DNA from: Paenibacillus sp.
Lineage (GTDB): Bacteria; Bacillota; Bacilli; Paenibacillales; YIM-B00363
NCBI RefSeq assembly: GCF_035645195.1
Contig: NZ_DASQNA010000045.1
Coordinates: 1 to 64,000, forward strand
Reading direction: 5' to 3'
Length of the DNA: 64,000 nucleotides
Positions within the stretch are counted from its first letter, which is position 1. The number at the start of each line of letters is the position of its first letter. The translations under genes and the position numbers were made by a program. Below the pieces are notes generated by a model. It was not told the DNA's origin, searched no databases, and worked only from the letters and a program-made list of their open reading frames with translations. Positions 60,863-64,000 of the stretch are shown here, one piece after another.

Positions 60863-61597
60863 TTACGCGTTCTCGCACGGGTTGCCGGCGAGGTTGCGCC
60901 CGCGGGCCAGCCAAAAGCGCCAGCCCGGATTTTTCTCCGGGTTCACCTTCGTATCGGCGGAAATGTACCGCATCGTATAGCCGCAGCGGCGGTGCGGGCT
61001 CGTATTCGCCGCCGCGCCGTGGATGATGCGCGAGTCGTGCAGCGAGCATTCGCCGCGCTCCAGCTCGAAATACACCGCTTTTTCCTCCTCGATGTGCTTC
61101 ACTTTGGCATGGAACGTGTTGAAGGTCTTGTCGACGGCCTCGTACTCCGAGAAGCCGTTGACGTGCGTCCCGGGAATGACGCGCATGCAGCCGTTCTCCT
61201 TCGTGCTGCGGTCGAGCGCGAGCCAAATCGTCACGATGTTGTCGTACCGGTCGAAGCGGCCGTTCCAATACGCGGAGTCCTCATGCCAAGGGGTCATTCG
61301 GCCTTTGAACGGATCTTTGCAAATAAAGTGGCTGGACCATAGAAGGATATCCGGTCCGATTACACCCTCCACCAAATCCAACGCTTCCTCGCTCAGCAAA
61401 AACTCGAGTAGCCGCTCGTCGCGAAAATGCGGCGTATCCAATTCGTCGGACAGCTTCGAGCCCTTCGCTTCCAAATGCTCCTCGAATATGCCGGTCAGCC
61501 GGTTCAACTTATCTTCGGAAAACAGCTGCTTATGGTAGAGAACGTACCCTTGCGTCCTATAATGCTCGATCTCCTGCGGCGTCAGCGTCGCTGCCAT
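60863..61597 (-). CDS. PhyH-family Fe(II)/2-oxoglutarate dioxygenase
   Basis: About 244 residues, phytanoyl-CoA dioxygenase family. The metal triad is seen as His105, Asp107 (WHEDSAYW) and His193 (RIIHGAAANTS). Arginines near 203-210 could bind 2-oxoglutarate. Members hydroxylate small molecules or halogenate; the substrate is unknown. Its stop is 9 bp from the end of the convergent LacI gene. AAGGAGGCTG precedes the ATG, and the site at 61636-61647 in its upstream region is a perfect AAACGTTT-type palindrome. Confidence 0.9.
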   Translation of the reverse strand: MAATLTPQEIEHYRTQGYVLYHKQLFSEDKLNRLTGIFEEHLEAKGSKLSDELDTPHFRDERLLEFLLSEEALDLVEGVIGPDILLWSSHFICKDPFKGRMTPWHEDSAYWNGRFDRYDNIVTIWLALDRSTKENGCMRVIPGTHVNGFSEYEAVDKTFNTFHAKVKHIEEEKAVYFELERGECSLHDSRIIHGAAANTSPHRRCGYTMRYISADTKVNPEKNPGWRFWLARGRNLAGNPCENA

Positions 61598-61635
61598 CGA
61601 AACAGCCTCCTTTACGGATTGCCCTTCTCGTTTTG

Positions 61636-61652
61636 GAAAACGTTTTCGAAAA
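61636..61652. promoter_or_regulatory. LacI-type operator before the dioxygenase gene
   Basis: GAAAACGTTTTC is a perfect 12-bp palindrome, followed by an overlapping TTTTCGAAAA palindrome. It lies about 40 bp upstream of the start at 61597. The other bases of the 127-bp spacer (61598-61724) show nothing notable. Confidence 0.55.
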
Positions 61653-61724
61653 CGATTATACAGCGGACCGGGAGGAGGTTTCTTGCGTCGGAATGACGCA
61701 AACTTGTGCTGTATTGATCCGCGC

Positions 61725-62582
61725 TCATCGCTGAGGGATGAGCGTCGTTTGGTTCCGTTTGCGATACACGCTCGGCGACACGCCGAAAAACCGCTTGAAT
61801 TGGTGGTTGAAATGGCTGACGTTCTCGAACCCGCACTCGAAGCAGACGGAGACGACGGGCTCGTCGGTGTAGGTCAGCAGGTTTCCCGCGTATTGCAGCC
61901 GCGCTTCGGTAATCCACTGGGTCGGGGTGAGGCCCAGATACTTTTTGAAGCTGCGGCTGAGGTGCTCCGGGCTTTTCGGCGAAAGCTCATGCAGGCGCGC
62001 GATGCCGGAGACGAAGCATTCCTTCGTTTTCATCGCTCGAACGAGCTGTTCCAGCCAGACCGGCATCGGTTCGCCGCCCCTATGGGGCTCGGCGGCGAAA
62101 TGCCGCATGAACGCGTCGGCGATCATCGCCCGAGCCTCCGCTTTGATGCGCGCTTTATTCGCGGCAGGGAGCAGCGTCAACGCTTGGAACCGGGCGAGCA
62201 GCCGGTCGCAATCCGGCGGGCTGAGCGTAACGGCAGGGGGGGCGTCCCCTTGCGTAAGCCGATCGAGGTCGAATCCTTCGCCCAAATATTGCCGCACCGC
62301 CTCGACGAGGCGAACCGGAAACGCGAGGTTCCACAACGTTCCGGGCCGCCCGACCGGCGCTTCGTAGCAATGCGCGTCGCTCGGCCGGACGAAGACGAAG
62401 GAGCCTTCGCCCAGCACCGCCCGCTGCCCGTTCGCGATGTGAACGAGCGTGCCATGGGACACGAGGAACAGTTCGTAAAAGTCGTGATCATGCAAGCCGG
62501 TGACGGTGGAAAGCGATTTGTGGCAGGCGTAATGCACCTCGGCTTCGGCATCGAAGATGTCTTTGGCAAGCAGCGTGATCAT
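61725..62582 (-). CDS. AraC-family regulator with N-terminal cupin domain
   Basis: About 285 residues. The N-terminal cupin-like effector domain has GLHDHDFYELFLVSHGT (HxH and E), and the C-terminal AraC double helix-turn-helix shows LHELSPKSPEHLSRSFKKYL and VSVCFECGFENVSHFNHQFKRFFG. It is probably activated by a sugar. The ATG at 62582 is chosen because GGGAGG lies just upstream. It is divergent from the large exported-protein gene at 62907 and shares the 324-bp operator-rich spacer. Confidence 0.9.
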   Translation of the reverse strand: MITLLAKDIFDAEAEVHYACHKSLSTVTGLHDHDFYELFLVSHGTLVHIANGQRAVLGEGSFVFVRPSDAHCYEAPVGRPGTLWNLAFPVRLVEAVRQYLGEGFDLDRLTQGDAPPAVTLSPPDCDRLLARFQALTLLPAANKARIKAEARAMIADAFMRHFAAEPHRGGEPMPVWLEQLVRAMKTKECFVSGIARLHELSPKSPEHLSRSFKKYLGLTPTQWITEARLQYAGNLLTYTDEPVVSVCFECGFENVSHFNHQFKRFFGVSPSVYRKRNQTTLIPQR

Positions 62583-62612
62583 CCAATGATCCTCCCGGCA
62601 AAAAAAAAGTCG

Positions 62613-62640
62613 TTGACAACAGGCTGGGGTCAGGTATATT
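62613..62640 (+). promoter_or_regulatory. SigA-type promoter with overlapping regulation
   Basis: TTGACA (62613-62618), 16-bp spacer, TATATT (62635-62640). It reads towards the gene at 62907 and is followed by an operator at 62648, a position that would block transcription. Confidence 0.6.
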
Positions 62641-62647
62641 TTGGTGG

Positions 62648-62663
62648 TGTAAAAACGTTTACA
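62648..62663. promoter_or_regulatory. LacI-type operator, TGTAAA-N4-TTTACA
   Basis: TGTAAAAACGTTTACA has matching outer arms (TGTAAA / TTTACA) with an AAACGTTT core. It begins 8 bp after the -10 box. Confidence 0.6.
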
Positions 62664-62792
62664 ATCCATCACGTGCTTAATTACCCACAATTCCTCACAT
62701 AATTCCGCATTTTCACCGTTAACAAGCTCCTTTTTTTGAAAATTTGCGAGTTTTGGCGGGGTGCACCCTGAAAACCAGTGCCAACCCGTCTA

Positions 62793-62870
62793 TGTAACCG
62801 CTTTATATTTTATCATATTACTGTAAACGTTTTAATATAATCTCGTTAACCTCTCGTGTAACCGTTTTCT
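62793..62870. promoter_or_regulatory. Cluster of three cre/LacI-type sites and a second -10 box
   Basis: TGTAACCGCTTTAT (62793), TGTAAACGTTTTAA (62822) and TGTAACCGTTTTCT (62857, a perfect match to TGNAANCGNWNNCW) repeat in the same direction 29 and 35 bp apart. TATAAT lies at 62836-62841. The 62822 core is 172 bp from the core of the 62648 operator. Confidence 0.5.
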
Positions 62871-62906
62871 TTTTTTGACTTGAGCCAAAAGGGGAGAGCC
62901 GGAACG

Positions 62907-64000
62907 ATGATGTCAAAGCTGCCGCAGGTTGTCGTCGGGATCGCCGTCGCATCGTCGATCGCGTATGTCGCGGTCGATTGGTACTTGTCGAGGGGATACG
63001 ACCGGAACGCCATGGCCGAAATTCCGGCATACGACGGCGTGGACGAACGTTCCATTTTAGCCGACCAAGACATCAACTCCAAGCTGGAACCCTCGTATTT
63101 GGCGTACGAAAAGGATCGCATCGGGCGGGGCGCCGTCGATGCGGCCGACGTTGAAATCGTCGTGCCGGGAGCGCAGTTTTCCGCGTCGAGCGAATTCGGC
63201 ATCGCCGTGGAGACCGGCGTCGGAGGGCGTCCCGGCGAGGCGCTCGTCATGAGCGAAGAGAACAGCTGGGTGGAATACGAAATCGATGTGCCGCAGGACG
63301 GATTTTACCAGATCGGAATGTCTTATTACGCCCTCCCCGGGAAACGCGCATCGGTACTGCGCAGCCTGCAGATCGACGGCGCCTACCCGTTCTTCCAAGC
63401 TAAGAAGCTCGAGTTCACCAGGATGTGGACGGACGACGGCGACACGTGGTTCGACAATCAGGGCAACGAGTACAACGCAAAGCAGGTCGAAGTGTTCGGC
63501 TGGCAGCACCGCGATTTCCGGGATGCCGAAGCGAAGGTGGTGGAGCCGTTCCGCTTCCATCTGACGCAGGGCAAGCACACGCTTCGCCTCCACGCGATTC
63601 GGGAGCCTGCGGCGATCGGCGAAATCACGGTGCGCGCGCCGGTCGCGCTGCCGACGTACGAGGAAGTGGCCGAGACGTACGGGGCGAACGGCTATAAGCC
63701 GACGCAGGGCCATTTCATCAAAATTCAAGCGGAGCGCCCGGCCGTCAAATCAGACCCGACGCTGCGCCGCATCGAAAACCGGGAGCCGCTGACGGAGCCG
63801 TTCAACAAGAAGGGCGTCGGACTGAACGCATTCGGCGACCTCGCGTGGAAGCGCGGCGGCCAATGGGCGGAGTGGACGTTCGAGGTGCCGGAAAGCGGCT
63901 TGTACGAAATCGGCGCCCGGTTCGGGAGCTGGTGGCTGAACGGCATTCCGGTCGAGCGGATCGTCATGATCGACGGGCGCATCCCGTTCCGCGAAATGAA
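62907..64000 (+). CDS. Large exported protein with galactose-binding-like modules (N-terminal part)
   Basis: The coding sequence is open to the window end. It begins with a signal anchor (VVVGIAVASSIAYVAVDWYL), then two beta-sandwich modules: a first with WVEYEIDVPQDGFYQIGMSYY and a second with WAEWTFEVPESGLYEIGARF, both resembling carbohydrate-binding domains. Related long Paenibacillus proteins often carry a substrate-binding fold after such modules, so it may be a fused ABC binding protein; this cannot be confirmed here. The ATG at 62907 follows AGGGGAG; an adjacent ATG at 62910 is also possible. Its upstream region is packed with operators. Confidence 0.8.
   Translation, partial: MMSKLPQVVVGIAVASSIAYVAVDWYLSRGYDRNAMAEIPAYDGVDERSILADQDINSKLEPSYLAYEKDRIGRGAVDAADVEIVVPGAQFSASSEFGIAVETGVGGRPGEALVMSEENSWVEYEIDVPQDGFYQIGMSYYALPGKRASVLRSLQIDGAYPFFQAKKLEFTRMWTDDGDTWFDNQGNEYNAKQVEVFGWQHRDFRDAEAKVVEPFRFHLTQGKHTLRLHAIREPAAIGEITVRAPVALPTYEEVAETYGANGYKPTQGHFIKIQAERPAVKSDPTLRRIENREPLTEPFNKKGVGLNAFGDLAWKRGGQWAEWTFEVPESGLYEIGARFGSWWLNGIPVERIVMIDGRIPFREM

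Overview
The window looks like chromosome from a GC-rich member of the Paenibacillaceae (Paenibacillus/Cohnella type). It opens with the 3' end of a 23S rRNA gene, a 5S gene and twelve tRNA genes. It then carries YesM/YesN-type two-component genes, three CUT1 sugar-transporter permease pairs (LplB/LplC or UgpA/UgpE type) with lipoprotein binding proteins, DUF975 and DUF2339 membrane proteins, a LysM-CAP protein and many sugar-acid catabolic genes. No insertion sequence, phage, CRISPR array or replication origin was seen.

Layout. 1-1447: rRNA/tRNA array and terminator. 1.5-8.5 kb: sensor kinase, response regulator, binding protein and two permeases, with a perfect cre-type site before the binding protein. 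8.5-20.2 kb: a frameshifted cNMP-SLC13 transporter gene, DUF975, a diguanylate cyclase, DUF2339, an amidase, and an unrecognised pair made of a 900-residue Ig-domain protein and a helical partner. 20.2-28.7 kb: a GntR/FCD regulator divergent from an eight-gene unit (CUT1 transporter, dehydrogenase, cupin, TIM-barrel isomerase, UPF0261/Tm-1-like protein, PEP-hydrolase-family protein), with a palindrome over the -35 box. 28.7-34.2 kb: LysM-CAP protein, secreted nuclease, a small Cys/His membrane protein, a GH28-type enzyme and a LysE exporter.

34.3-50.4 kb is the most unusual block. It holds a LarA-type racemase with all four active-site residues, two amidohydrolases, a small Rieske protein, a permease pair, an AraC-type membrane sensor, a GH42-like enzyme, a lone binding protein and three paralogous PD40 beta-propeller proteins. 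The gene order suggests one pathway for an unknown plant- or aromatic-derived substrate. 50.5-53.2 kb: tandem flavoprotein paralogs. 53.3-59.7 kb: a PrpR-type regulator whose AAA+ motifs are degenerate, then an iron alcohol dehydrogenase, a four-carbon acid sugar kinase, a PdxA2-type dehydrogenase and a broken dapA-family remnant. 59.7-64.0 kb: a LacI regulator, a PhyH-type dioxygenase, an AraC regulator and the start of a large exported protein, linked by AAACGTTT-centred operator-like sites.

Taken together, the window is a set of carbon-scavenging units, each with its own regulator. No ATP-binding subunit accompanies any of the three permease pairs, so they probably share an ATPase encoded elsewhere (MsmX type). 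All calls come from reading the sequence by eye; no searches were run.
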